From PALSA-693 sp963702305 (GTDB taxonomy: Bacteria > Actinomycetota > Acidimicrobiia > Acidimicrobiales > Palsa-688): 64,000 nucleotides of DNA. The stretch spans positions 1 to 64,000 of the forward strand of contig CAVPBX010000020.1 in assembly GCA_963702305.1 (NCBI GenBank), in the 5' to 3' direction. Numbering within the stretch: the first letter of the stretch is position 1; every line of letters starts with the position of its first letter. Shown one piece after another: positions 36,323 to 46,269 of the stretch. A program made the translations under genes and the position numbers. Under the pieces are notes generated by a model, which worked only from the letters and a program-made list of their open reading frames with translations, did no database searches and was not told the origin of the DNA.

Positions 36323-36883
36323 CTATGTGGAAGTCGGAAAGCCGGATAGTCCGGGATCGAGCTGGACACCGAGACTGTTGAGGGTCATGGCGACCATGTG
36401 ATAATGCCCGACGAGCATGGGCAGTTCGATGAGTTGCTCGGTGTCGTAACGATCGGCCAATGCCACCCAAGTGGCGTCGCTTAGGCACCAATCGGTATGC
36501 AATTCGTCTGCTGCTCGGAGCAGCGTGGCGTCGAATGAGTTCCATTCCCCGTCCGGCCCCTCCGGCACCCGGTCAATGTCGTCTTGGCTCAATCCGGCGG
36601 CGAGGCCGATGAGGACGTGCTGGGCCCACTCGTATTCGCTCGCGCAGTTCCAGCCCGTGCGCAATATGAGTAGCTCGCGGTCGCGGGCCGGAAGCTTGCC
36701 GTGGAGCAACTTCCCTCCGAATGGGAGCCACTTGCGGGTCAAGCCTTCAGCCCGGACAACCGTCGTGAAGATGTTGGCCTCGTAGCCGACTACCGTCACC
36801 CCGTCGAGCAACTCCTGGGCCGACGGTCGCCGTTGCTCCGCAGGGAGCGGCAGGATTCGAGGTTCAACGGGACGGGCTGTCAT
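36323..36883 (-). CDS. Carboxymuconolactone-decarboxylase-like protein
   Basis: 186 residues from ATG 36883. AhpD/CMD fold: LPARDRELLILRTGWNCASE, then YEWAQHVLIGLAAGLSQDDI and an all-helical C-terminus. The family's second redox Cys of the CxxC motif is absent (CASEYEW), so it resembles the non-peroxidase CMD class. First gene of the minus-strand island as far as seen, with only 43 bp to the divergent permease gene, so both promoters must overlap there. Confidence 0.87.
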   Translation of the reverse strand: MTARPVEPRILPLPAEQRRPSAQELLDGVTVVGYEANIFTTVVRAEGLTRKWLPFGGKLLHGKLPARDRELLILRTGWNCASEYEWAQHVLIGLAAGLSQDDIDRVPEGPDGEWNSFDATLLRAADELHTDWCLSDATWVALADRYDTEQLIELPMLVGHYHMVAMTLNSLGVQLDPGLSGFPTST

Positions 36884-36926
36884 ACCCCACGCTATCCCCC
36901 GCAGTTTTGTCGGGTCATACTGAGCG

Positions 36927-38708
36927 ATGACCAAGACCGAGCCGGTCGGAGCAGCCGAGAAGGGCGAGATCGGCACGCTGGCCGGGCTCCCCGGCCTGTC
37001 GCTTGACGCCTTGACCTCGGTGGCCTACGGGCCCGAGGCCATCGTCATCGTCCTGGCCGCCAGCGGTAGCGGGGCGATCGCCACGGTGCGACCGATCACC
37101 GTCGCCATCGTCGTGCTCCTGGCCATCCTGGTCTTTTCTTACAGCCAGGTCATCGCCGCCTACCCCGACGGGGGCGGCGCCTACGCGGTCAGCAAGGCCA
37201 ACCTCGGCCAGACCCCGAGTCTGTTGGCGGGCGCCTCGTTGATCGTCGACTACGTGCTCACCGTGGCCGTGTCCATCACCGCCGGGGTGGCCGCCCTGAC
37301 TTCGGCGTTCCCGGGGTTGACGTCGGCCACCGTCCCCCTGTGTCTGGCCTTACTGGTCCTGCTCACCGTGCTCAACCTGTTCGGTCTCTCCGAGAGCGCC
37401 CGAGCCTTCATGATTCCTACTCTGGTGTTCATCGGTGGCCTGTACGTGGTGGTCCTCTTCGGACTCATCCATCCGCTCGGCCCCGCCGGCACCACCCTTC
37501 CGGCGTCGCGCACCGTCTCGACTGTCGGCATCCTGCTCGTCCTCAAAGCGTTCGCGTCCGGCTGCAGCGCACTCACGGGCGTCGAAGCGATCGCCAATGG
37601 CACCCCGTCGTTCAAAGAACCGAGGGTAAAGCGGGCGCAACGGACCGAGTTGCTCCTCAGCGTCATCCTCGGCAGCCTGCTGCTGGGCCTGGCGCAGCTC
37701 ACGGTCAAGTTCCACCTGCAGCCCAAGGCCAACATCACCCTGCTCAGCCAGATCACCGACCGAGCGGTCGGCCACGGAGCCACCTACTACATCGTCGAGC
37801 TGGCCACCACCGTGGCGCTAGCCCTGGCCGCCAACACCAGTTACGGCGGGCTCCCCGTTCTCGCCAGCCTCCTCGCCGGCGATAGCTTCCTACCCCGGGT
37901 GTTCTCCCTCCACGGGGAGCGGACGGTGTACCGCTACGGCGTCGTCGTCCTGGCCGTTCTCGCCGGGCTGCTGATCGTCGGCTCGGGCGGCAACACCCAA
38001 TCCCTCATCCCGCTCTTCGCCATCGGTGTCTTCATCGGTTTCACCCTGGCCCAAACCGGGCTCGTCCGCCACTGGTTCACCCACCACGGCCACCTGTGGG
38101 CGGCCCGGGCCGCCATCAACGGAACCGGCGCGGTCCTCAGCGCCGCCGCCGCGGTGATCTTCCTGGCCACCAAGTTCATCCACGGCGCGTTCATCATCGT
38201 CGTGGTCATCCCCGCCCTCATGGTGATGTTCCGCCGGATCCACCGCTACTACGCCACTCTGGGCGCCGAGTTGGGCCTCGACGAAGAGCCGCCACCACCC
38301 GACGGCGACGTGCCGGCGCTGGTCCTGGTCCCGGTCGTCGGCCTGTCCCGGCTCACCTCAGCCGTCCTCGGCCACGCCCTGGCCACCGGAGGCGAGGTCC
38401 GGGCCCTGCACGCCGCCTTCGAAGGTGAGCCCACCGAAGCGCTCGAGGCCGCCTGGCGGGCCTGGAACCCAGGGGTACCCCTCATCGTCGTGCCCTCACC
38501 CGAACGTTCCGTCACCCGAGCCTTCCTGAGCTATCTGGCCAGCCCGGACGTCGCGGCCCATCCCAACATCATCGTGATGATCGGCGAGATCGAGCCACGG
38601 AAACTCCGCCACCGGCTCCTCCTCAACCAACGGGGCACCCTCCTGGCCAGCGTCCTACGCCGCCGCAGCGACGCGGCCATCGCCACCATCCCTTTCCGTC
38701 TCGATTGA
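36927..38708 (+). CDS. APC-superfamily permease, KimA (YdaO)-like potassium/amino-acid transporter
   Basis: 593 residues with about twelve membrane helices up to residue 435 and a cytoplasmic tail. The helix-1 motif LDALTSVAYGPEAIVIVLAA and the helix-6 stretch SGCSALTGVEAIANGTPSFK are typical of the KimA/YdaO group, which imports K+ with protons and is controlled by c-di-AMP in Firmicutes. The cytoplasmic domain (about 450-593) is USP-like. A ydaO-type riboswitch cannot fit into the 43-bp leader. K+ rather than amino-acid transport is inferred from motif similarity only. Confidence 0.85.
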   Translation: MTKTEPVGAAEKGEIGTLAGLPGLSLDALTSVAYGPEAIVIVLAASGSGAIATVRPITVAIVVLLAILVFSYSQVIAAYPDGGGAYAVSKANLGQTPSLLAGASLIVDYVLTVAVSITAGVAALTSAFPGLTSATVPLCLALLVLLTVLNLFGLSESARAFMIPTLVFIGGLYVVVLFGLIHPLGPAGTTLPASRTVSTVGILLVLKAFASGCSALTGVEAIANGTPSFKEPRVKRAQRTELLLSVILGSLLLGLAQLTVKFHLQPKANITLLSQITDRAVGHGATYYIVELATTVALALAANTSYGGLPVLASLLAGDSFLPRVFSLHGERTVYRYGVVVLAVLAGLLIVGSGGNTQSLIPLFAIGVFIGFTLAQTGLVRHWFTHHGHLWAARAAINGTGAVLSAAAAVIFLATKFIHGAFIIVVVIPALMVMFRRIHRYYATLGAELGLDEEPPPPDGDVPALVLVPVVGLSRLTSAVLGHALATGGEVRALHAAFEGEPTEALEAAWRAWNPGVPLIVVPSPERSVTRAFLSYLASPDVAAHPNIIVMIGEIEPRKLRHRLLLNQRGTLLASVLRRRSDAAIATIPFRLD

Positions 38709-38760
38709 CACAGCCGACCGGGCTCCCACTCTCTCGGTGGTCAGGAACTCGTGGCCACCA

Positions 38761-39137
38761 TCAACTCGACGGTCCCACCGGTTGGTCGCTGGCGCCCTTT
38801 CCCGTGACTACCCGGATGGTGCCCTGGCTGTCCCCGCCGACGGGTTTGGCCACGCCCTCGAAAACTTGACCGACGAACCTTGGCAGGTTCGGCAGGCGCG
38901 GCAGATCGAGCATCTTCAGGAACGGAACGGCGGCAATGAACAAGCCGAGCGGTGGGTCGATGATCCCCGCTGCCACCGCGAGGCCGATCCCGCCGAAGTA
39001 CCCGATAGATCGGGGCCAATCCAGCTCGAGCGGACCGACCCGGCTGACGAGTTGTGGTTCGGCGTCCCGCCCGGTGGACCGCTTTGTGATGGCTCGGGCT
39101 ACCACCGGCTTGGTCGCTTGTTTGACGTATCGGCCAC
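38761..39137 (-). CDS. Small membrane protein downstream of P-type ATPase, frameshifted
   Basis: About 125 residues. A GTG at 39137 follows a strong GAGGAGG ribosome-binding site and gives VADTSNK. A missing base near 39118-39121 (AACAAGCG for AACAAAGCG) moves the remainder to the frame beginning ATKPVVARAITKRSTGR. The body has two hydrophobic helices (SIGYFGGIGLAVAAGIIDPP, LGLFIAAVPFLKMLDLP) and a Gly/Val-rich tail. The 377-nt length fits a one-base loss. Lies 31 bp after the CtpI-like gene, so co-transcribed. Unknown role, perhaps a P-type ATPase accessory. Confidence 0.7.
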
Positions 39138-39168
39138 ACGACCCTCCTCGCGTTCGGTGAGATGAGTT

Positions 39169-42100
39169 CTACCCCAGGGGACGCTCCCCGAACAGGAGCG
39201 GGCCGGCCGCGGCGACTCCTGTGGCCAGCACAGACGAACCGACGGCGATGCTCCAGGCCACCGGCCCCAGAGGAGTGCAGCCGAAGAACTGGCTGATCCC
39301 TGGGGTCTGGACGATGCCGGCGAGGATGGCGGCTGAGCCGACACTGCTGAGCAGGACGAGCCGGTCTCGGCCCCCGGCCATGACCGTCTGGCCCAGCTGG
39401 CTGCCCACCAGGGCCACCAGAGCGGTCGTGCTGGCCCGTCTCCGGCGTCCGGTGAGGCGGGCGAGCGTCCAGGCCGTGCCCGCCCCGAGGGCGGTACTCG
39501 CGGCCCGGACGGCGATGGCCCGTTCGAGGCTGTGACCGAGCGAGGCGTCAGGACCTTCGGCCAGGAGCGCCTCGGGGGTGGTGGTCGGGGGCGACCGGAG
39601 GGCGATGGCCAGGGCCGGAGCTATGTCGGTGAGGAGGTTGACGGTCAGCAGCTGACGGGCCGAGAGCGGCGCTCGGCCCGTGACGGCGGTGGCGCCCACG
39701 GTGAAGACGACTTCGCCGAGGTTGCCGCCCAGCAAGATGGCCAATGCCTCGCGAAGCGACGCCCACATGGCTCGACCTTCGATGATGGCGTCCACGATGG
39801 TCTCGATGCGCTCGTCGGTGACCACCAGATCGGCGGCCCGCCTCGCCGCGGGGGTGGCGTGATCGCCGACGGCAATGCCCACATCGGCCAGTCGGATCGC
39901 GGCCGCGTCGTTGGCACCGTCGCCGGTCATGGCGACCGGTTCCCCGCGCCGCTGCAGGGCTTGGACCACCCGCACCTTGTCGGCGGGAGTGACCCGGGCG
40001 AAAACCGAGACGTCGGTGATGATCTGGTCGAGCTGCCGGTCGGTCATGGCGGCCAGCTGACCGCCCGTGATGACCCGGTGCCCGTTGAGGATGCCCAGCT
40101 CCGCGGCGATTCCCTCAGCGGTGGAGGGATGGTCGCCGGTCACCATGACGACCCCGACCCCGGCCGCGCCCAGATCCCGCACCGCCGCGGCCGCGGTAAC
40201 GCGAACCGGGTCGGAAAGCATGAGAAAGCCGACCAGCGTCAGGCCGGCGACGTCGTCATCGCCCAACTCACCATTCGGCTCGACCCGCCCCTCGGCGACG
40301 GCCAGGATCCGAAAGCTTCGTCGGGCCAGGCGATCGACCTCCCGGTCGAGTTTCCGACGGGTGCCGGGATCGATGGTTACGTCGCCCGAAGCAGACCGCC
40401 ACCGACCGCACCGGGGCAGGACGGTTTCCGGAGCTCCTTTGACGCTGAGCAACGTTCCTGTCCCAGTCGTGCCGACGACGGCATGAAAGCCGCGGGCCGG
40501 CTCGAACGGTATCTCGTCCTGCCGGCGCCAGCCTGGTGCTCCGGTGGTTGTGGTGGCTCCGCAGCCCGCCGCGCCCATCACCACGGCCCGGTCCGTCAGG
40601 TGCGGAAGGGGCTCTGACCCATTGGTAGCGGGCGTCGCCCGTAGGGCGGCCGCCACCACGGCGATCAGCTCTGGCCCCAGCGTGCTGATGTCCGCGTCAG
40701 TGACACCGTCGGACACCCGCCCCAACCGTATGCGTCCTTCGGTCAGTGTTCCGGTCTTGTCGGTGCACAGCACCCGCACCCGCCCCAGCGCCTCGATGGC
40801 TCGGGGATTGCGAACGAGCGCCTGGCGCCGCGACAATCGCCGGGCCGACGCCAGTTGGGCCATGGTGGCCAGAACGGGTAACCCCTCGGGTACCGCGGCG
40901 ACGGCCAGGGCGACGGCCGAGCCGACCGAACTGTTCAGGGAGCGACCCCTGAGAACGCCCAGGCCGAGCACGGAGGCGCCGCCGGCGGCGGCGATCGGGA
41001 GGGTGAGCGAGGTCAGGTCCCTGAGGCGGGCCTCCACGCCAACTGCGAGGTTGGCACCTGCGCCGTCAGCAATCACGGCGTTGGCGACCGTGTCCGCGCC
41101 GACGGCTACCACTATGGCGGTGGCGTCACCGGCCGCGATGGTGGTCCCGTCGTAGAGCATCGATGACCGTTCCGCGAGCACCGCGGAGTAGGTCGGATCA
41201 GCGTCCTTGGTGACGGTGTCGGATTCTCCCGTCACGGAGGACTCGTCGACCTCGAGTTGCTGGGCGGAAAGAATGCGGCAGTCGGCCGGGACCGCGTCTC
41301 CGGCCTGGAGCACGGTGATGTCCCCCGGAACCAGGCTGTCCGCGGCTACCCGTGAGACCGTTCCCGGCCGCTTCACGGTCACCCAGGACTGAGAGGCCTC
41401 GCTCAGCGACACGATCGCCCGTTCGGCCCCGAAGCGCTGAACCCCTCCTATCATGGCGTTCAAGGCGGTCACCCCGGCCACGATGCCGGCATCCGCCGGA
41501 GAGCCGACCAGGGCCGAGGCCGCCGCCCCGCCGGCCAAGACGGGCGTCAACGGGTTCGCCAACTCGTTGAGGACGCTGCGCGTCAGGGACGGCCGCGGCA
41601 CCTGCACATCCGAATCGGACCGTTGCCGGCGGGCCACCTCCTGGCGACTGAGTCCGTCAGGGCTGCTGCCCAGCCGGCGCAGAACGTCGTCGGTCCCCAA
41701 CTCGTGCCAGCGCGGCGGATCTCCGGGTACTCGGCCGCCGTGGCGGCCGAGATAGGCGGCGGCGCGTATGCCGTTGGCCATCGCGGCCATGGCGGCCAGA
41801 TTCACCGCGCTCGACGCCCGGCCGGCGGCCTGCCCCGGCAGGCCACCCAGCGACACCAACGCCCCGAGACCCGACCCGATGGCGCTGAGGGCGACGCTCT
41901 GACGGCTGACTTCGCGCGCCGAAGCGATGGCGTCGAAGACGAAGGCACTGTCGTCGACCTCGTTGAGGATGATGTCGCCCGACCAGGCGGCGCCGTCCCA
42001 GCAGGGCAGTTCCAGCCCGACATCGGCGGCGCGGCAAAGCCTCGACGTTGCTGGGGCCACCTGGCGCGACCAGGGCGACGACGCAGCCGTCCTGTTGCAT

Positions 42101-43516
42101 GTCACTGATGGCGGGTCCCAGACCGTCGCCCGGCGGGACCACCAGATCTACGTCGACGCCGGGAGGCGCCTCGGCCCCCGCGTGGGCGATGGCGACCATG
42201 TGACCGTGACGGCGGGCGGCCCGGACCAGGTTGAGGACCGACGTGGACAGCTCCTGCTCGACACCCACTACCGCGACGGGCCGGCCGGCGTAACGCAGCA
42301 GGCCCACCTGGGCGGCTCGGAGATCGCGCCGCGCCCTCCGTATCGCCGATCTCTGCCGCTCCGCCGCGTCGGGCGCCCCGAAACTCCACCGTCCGCGGCG
42401 GCGGGCCTCGAGCGGGTGAGCCGGGTCGAACATCGAGCTCAGATGACGCTGGACCTCGGGCGCGTCGGCGCCCTCGAGCAGCCGGATCCCGCTCACCCCC
42501 CACTGTCCCGTCGTGAGCAGGCCGCCATCGATGACGACGGTGTCGACTCGGTCGAGACGGCGAAGGGTACCGACATCGAGGACGAGCAAATCCCGATGGC
42601 AGAGGGCGCGGTCGAGATAGGCGGCGAACGCCTCGCGGCCCAGACGGGCCCCCTTGGGGATGGCCGCCACCAGCATCGCCGCGGCCCGCCGGGGGCTACC
42701 GGTGGCGGCGAACGTCGCCGCCGCGGTGCCAGCCCCCACCAGTGAGGCGCGGTTGCTGTAGCGCTCCACGACCCCGTCGGGCATCGGTACCCGGCGGGTC
42801 GGACGGGGGACAGGACCCTCCGCCACATCCGACGCCGGACCGGCGCCCCACCGCCGACTTTCGGCCTTTTCGAAGGCGTTCCGCCGAGACGTCGCTTCCA
42901 CCAGCAGGTTCGCTCGGTGAAAGCCGTCAGCCAGCAACCCGAACGGCCCCTGGGTGAGGCTTTGCCCTACCGCGTTGGCGACCGCCAGCCCCAAATCGGC
43001 TGCGGGGGTGCCGAGATGCGATTCGAGCAGATGCCTGACCCACGGCTCGTTGTCGACCATGGTCACGACCGATGCCGCCTCGACCGGCAGCGGAGTGGCC
43101 CGCAGCACCCGCCCCAGCACGCCAAGGCCCAAACCGGCGACGTCCGCGCCCAAAGCGAGCAGATGACGCACCACCGGCTCTCGGTCCCCGGGATGCTCGA
43201 CGCCGTCAACAGGGAAACGGTCCTCGGCCGCCCCGTGGAGGTCTTCTACCGCCTCGAGGACCTCGATCAGCGGTTCGAGACCCACCTCGTCCGCGGCCAA
43301 CTCGACGACTACCCGGCCCAGCACATGATCGACCTGAACCCATTCCACCCCGGCCAGCCGGTGCAGCGCCATCTCCACCGCGTCGCCGAGCCGGGCGGAG
43401 TGTGGGCCGGTCAGGCCTCGCACCTCGAGATGGGCGCGCCCATTGCCCAACCACACGCGGCGGCTGGCCCGGCCCGGGTAGACCAGACGATCCTCGAAGC
43501 GGCGCAGGATCGTCAC
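39169..43516 (-). CDS. ctpI: CtpI-like giant P-type cation ATPase, frameshifted
   Basis: Reconstructed 1448-residue P-type ATPase. The long N-terminal half (to about residue 490) has an HMA-like fold without CxxC (GDAVEMALHRLAGVEWVQV) and a second degenerate haloacid-dehalogenase-like part. The C-terminal half is a complete pump: actuator TGES (VTGESDTVTK), membrane AVAAVPEGLPVLA, phosphorylation DKTGTLTEG and hinge MTGDGANDAAAIRL. PEGLP suggests a Ca/Mg-type rather than CPx heavy-metal pump. One extra base near 42033-42034 splits the gene into two frames that join at NVEAL/RAADVGLELPCW. Length and layout match mycobacterial CtpI-type proteins. Confidence 0.87.
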
Positions 43517-43552
43517 CGACCCCGCGCCGCCCTTGGCCCGTGCCTCGCTAGC

Positions 43553-43717
43553 TCAGGCGGCCATCTGTCCCCCGCGACTGGGGGGTGCCCGCCGGAGGGC
43601 GCGATCAGGCCCCGGCGACAGGGCTTGGCGCCGGACCGTCTCGAGGCGCACCTCGCCGGCCGATGGGACCAGGTAACCAACCGTCGCCGACACGGCCGCG
43701 GCCAGCATCTCGAGCAC
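43553..43717 (-). CDS. Possible short protein upstream of CtpI-like gene
   Basis: 54 codons from GTG 43717: VLEMLAAAVSATVGYLVPSA, GEVRLETVRRQALSPG. Short amphipathic/hydrophobic start, no family known. It lies 36 bp ahead of the ATPase gene on the same strand and could be a leader protein. The start lacks a clear ribosome-binding site. Confidence 0.3.
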   Translation of the reverse strand: MLEMLAAAVSATVGYLVPSAGEVRLETVRRQALSPGPDRALRRAPPSRGGQMAA

Positions 43718-43900
43718 GTAGGTGATCCGCTGTTCGTGCCGCCAGCAGGAGCCTGCAAAACCAGAGCGTGACACCGCTCCCAAGCCGAGCAAACCCGAAT
43801 GTCGGCCCGAGGACTTCGACAAATCCTCCCGATGAACGTGTCACGAACAATAAGTAGCAACGCGGCCGCAGCGGTAGCCCTCAGCCTCCGACCGTCCCGA

Positions 43901-44107
43901 TCACGGAGCGTTCGAGCGATGCCGCATCACGACCACACCAGCCGCCACCAGGGCGGCCACCGGCAGCTCCACGGCGCCAGCCGCCACCGCCCCGGCCACT
44001 CCGACCCAGAAGACGGCGTCACCGAGCCGTTGCGGAACCCGAACATGCACCACCGGAACCTGATAATCCGTGCTGCTGCTGGCGACTTGGGCTGTGCGCG
44101 TGGCCAT
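43901..44107 (-). CDS. Small single-pass or hairpin membrane protein
   Basis: 68 residues from ATG 44107 with GGAGG eight bases upstream. The N-terminal 30 residues are polar (VPVVHVRVPQRLGDAV), followed by a hydrophobic hairpin (FWVGVAGAVAAGAVELPVAA, LVAAGVVVM) and a basic end. Located upstream of the CtpI-like gene in the same direction, so probably part of that operon. Unknown function. Confidence 0.6.
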   Translation of the reverse strand: MATRTAQVASSSTDYQVPVVHVRVPQRLGDAVFWVGVAGAVAAGAVELPVAALVAAGVVVMRHRSNAP

Positions 44108-44255
44108 CCGCTGTCCTCCGCTGATCCTCCTGGTGGAATGGTGATGATACCCAGCTTCGCTCGCCCTATTCGCATGCGGCAGAGCGCAGGCCGTCGACGA
44201 AGCCGATAGGTTTTTTCCCGGCCGCAGCCCAGTTGGGCGCTGAGCAGGAGGGCGT

Positions 44256-45329
44256 ATGGAGCCGATCAAGATCGGATGGCTGGGGTCCGCCCTCGACGGC
44301 CCCGGTGGAGGGTACGACCAGATCCACCGGATGGCCTTCGACGAAGCCACGGACCGGGGACTCTTGGACCGGCCGGTCGAGTTTGTGTTGCACCCCGAGG
44401 GCGGCCTGCCCCAAGGCACGGCCAAGAGCGCCACGGATGGCTTCCGGTGGCTGGTGGAGCAGGGCTGCATCGGCGTGGCCGGGGCGTACAGCTCGGACAA
44501 CGCCATCACGGTTGGGCCCGTGGCCAACGAGATGAAAATCCCGCTCGTCAGTTGGTGCGGCACAGAGCAGTTCCACGGCGACTACTGCTTCCGTCTCGGC
44601 AACGGGGACTGCGGCGGCGACGCCACGCTGATCGTGGCGTGGCTCGCTCGGCACGGTCACAAGCGAGTGGCGGTCCTGAGCGAGATCTCCCCGAACGGCG
44701 AGGAGTACTTCCGGTATTTTCGCCAGGAGTGCCGTCGGCGTGGCGTGCGCGTCGCCGGTGTCGAGACGGTCAGCCAGAGCCCGGACGACCTGGCCTCGGA
44801 CCTGGAGAACCTGCGCCGGGTCGAGCCCGACGCCTTGGTCTACATGGGCTACGGGATGTTGGCCGCGAAAGGCCTGCTGCGCAAGGCCCTCGATCAGCTG
44901 GAGTGGGATCCGCCCCGGATCATGACCACCGCGTTCATGTTCTACCTGATGGGTTTCGACAAGTTCGAGGGTTGGGTCGGTGTCGACCAGTTCGACCCGT
45001 CGAACCCGCTGGTACAAGGCTTTCATCGACGTTTCACGGCCCGGTACGGCCAGGACCCGCCGCTGTGGCCGAACGCCATCCCGGTCCTCGCCTACGACAC
45101 GGCCCGGGTGCTCGTCGAGGGTCTGATCCGGGCCCCGATCCTCAGCGGCGAGGGGCTCAAGGCGGGGCTGGAACGCATTCGCTTCATGCCGAGCACCACT
45201 GGCGGGCCGCACACCCATATCGCCTGCTCGCCCCATGAGCACGGCATGTTCCGCGGCGATTGGCTCCTGTACGGACGGGTTCGCGCCGGCGCCCTGGAGT
45301 TCGAAGGGCTCTTCGAGCCCTGGGAGTGA
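44256..45329 (+). CDS. Periplasmic-binding-protein-like protein without signal peptide
   Basis: 357 residues, ATG 44256 with AGGAGG five bases upstream. Starts directly MEPIKIGWLGSALDGPGGGY with no signal peptide. Leu/Ile/Val-type binding fold: CIGVAGAYSSDNAITVGPVA, ARHGHKRVAVLSEISPNGEE, YFRYFRQECRRRG and VLAYDTARVLVEGLIRA. Resembles family-1 (branched-chain amino acid/amide) receptors. Lack of export suggests a cytoplasmic sensor or a solute-binding enzyme-like protein. No permease genes adjoin it. Followed 35 bp later by the TfoX-N gene. Confidence 0.85.
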   Translation: MEPIKIGWLGSALDGPGGGYDQIHRMAFDEATDRGLLDRPVEFVLHPEGGLPQGTAKSATDGFRWLVEQGCIGVAGAYSSDNAITVGPVANEMKIPLVSWCGTEQFHGDYCFRLGNGDCGGDATLIVAWLARHGHKRVAVLSEISPNGEEYFRYFRQECRRRGVRVAGVETVSQSPDDLASDLENLRRVEPDALVYMGYGMLAAKGLLRKALDQLEWDPPRIMTTAFMFYLMGFDKFEGWVGVDQFDPSNPLVQGFHRRFTARYGQDPPLWPNAIPVLAYDTARVLVEGLIRAPILSGEGLKAGLERIRFMPSTTGGPHTHIACSPHEHGMFRGDWLLYGRVRAGALEFEGLFEPWE

Positions 45330-45364
45330 CGGCTGGCGGTCGCGCGTATGGAACAATCTGACGG

Positions 45365-45700
45365 ATGGCCTTCGACGAGGACCTGGCCTTCCGCCTGCGC
45401 GAAATCCTCCAAGCCGAGCCCGGCCTCGCCGAGAAGCGGATGTTCGGCGGACTGGCGTTCTTGATCCATGGCCACATGGCCGTCAGCGCCAGCGGGCAGG
45501 GCGGCCTGCTGTTACGAGTCGATCCGGGCCGGACCCAGGACCTCCTGGGCCGGCCGCATGCCCACCCGTTCGTCATGCGCGAACGAGAGATGGACGGCTG
45601 GCTGCGGATCGACGAGGAGGGGGTCCGGACCAAGCGCGAGCTGCAACGATGGGTGAAGATCGGCGTCGCCTACGCCCGATCGTTGCCACCGAAGAAGTAA
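45365..45700 (+). CDS. TfoX N-terminal-domain protein
   Basis: 111 residues: DEDLAFRLREILQAEPGLAE, KRMFGGLAFLIHGHMAVSAS, then LLLRVDPGRTQDLLGR and EMDGWLRIDEEGV. The KRMFGGLAF signature marks the stand-alone TfoX_N family common in actinomycetes (function unknown; not evidence for natural competence by itself). Same direction as the preceding binding-protein-like gene. Confidence 0.92.
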   Translation: MAFDEDLAFRLREILQAEPGLAEKRMFGGLAFLIHGHMAVSASGQGGLLLRVDPGRTQDLLGRPHAHPFVMREREMDGWLRIDEEGVRTKRELQRWVKIGVAYARSLPPKK

Positions 45701-45784
45701 GGCGCCCCCCAAAGAAACTTCGTCAACGGACGGCGTGCTCGAATCTCTGCCCACCAGCCCGGCGGTCGGGTCGCAACCCGTCTG

Positions 45785-45801
45785 ATTCAGGCCCGCTTCA
45801 G
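45785..45801 (+). promoter_or_regulatory. TTCAG repeat pair, likely response-regulator site
   Basis: ATTCAG (45785-45790) and CTTCAG (45796-45801) are spaced 11 bp, the same core and spacing as the triple repeat before the response-regulator gene. It lies 68 bp before the small secreted-protein gene, suggesting co-regulation. Confidence 0.5.
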
Positions 45802-45868
45802 GTCACCCATACGACGATGGCGGCGTCTCCGATCGGGGACGTCGCAACCGGATGTAGAGAAAGACAGG

Positions 45869-46156
45869 GTGATGCACGTGCGAGTCGCACAGAAGTTGGC
45901 GGTCGGTGCCGCCGGGCTGGTGGGGTTGGGCATGGGATCGTTTGGGTTGGGTGTCGGCTTCGCCGCCCCGGCCCACAGTTCCGTCACGCAGCCGCCGGCG
46001 GCCAACTCCCAGGCCAACAACCAACCGGCCACCGACAGTTCCGCCGAGAGCGACGGGCCCGGCGGTCATCAAGACCCGCCGGGTGTGGATGTCCAATCTG
46101 GCAGCCAGACCAGCCCGGACACGGGAGGGGATGCCACCGCCGAGGCCGGCGTCTAA
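45869..46156 (+). CDS. Small secreted, disordered protein
   Basis: 95 residues (GTG 45869 or ATG 45872). Signal peptide MMHVRVAQKLAVGAAGLVGL with cleavage probably after AAPAHS, then a Pro/Ser/Asn/Gln/Asp-rich tail (QPPAANSQANNQPATDSSAE) with no expected fold. Preceded by TTCAG repeats like those of the adjacent two-component system, and located just upstream of it, so it may be an envelope target. No family known. Confidence 0.65.
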   Translation: MMHVRVAQKLAVGAAGLVGLGMGSFGLGVGFAAPAHSSVTQPPAANSQANNQPATDSSAESDGPGGHQDPPGVDVQSGSQTSPDTGGDATAEAGV

Positions 46157-46217
46157 CCGGGTTCCCGCTCCGAACCGGCCGTGGGACCGACCCGCGGCTC
46201 GTTCGGACTCCGGGTCG

Positions 46218-46246
46218 GCTTCAGTTGAGCTTCAGGTTGGCTTCAG
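46218..46246 (+). promoter_or_regulatory. Three 11-bp direct repeats before response regulator
   Basis: GCTTCAG occurs at 46218, 46229 and 46240, exactly 11 bp apart, ending 23 bp before the GTG start. Such helical-phase direct repeats are the standard target of OmpR/PhoP-type regulators, here suggesting autoregulation. Confidence 0.75.
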
Positions 46247-46269
46247 GCTGGCGTGCTGATAATGGTCCG

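Noticed and set aside
45365..45700. TfoX-N protein as evidence of natural competence
   Set aside because: Only the N-terminal domain is present and no competence genes adjoin; stand-alone TfoX-N proteins are common and uncharacterised.
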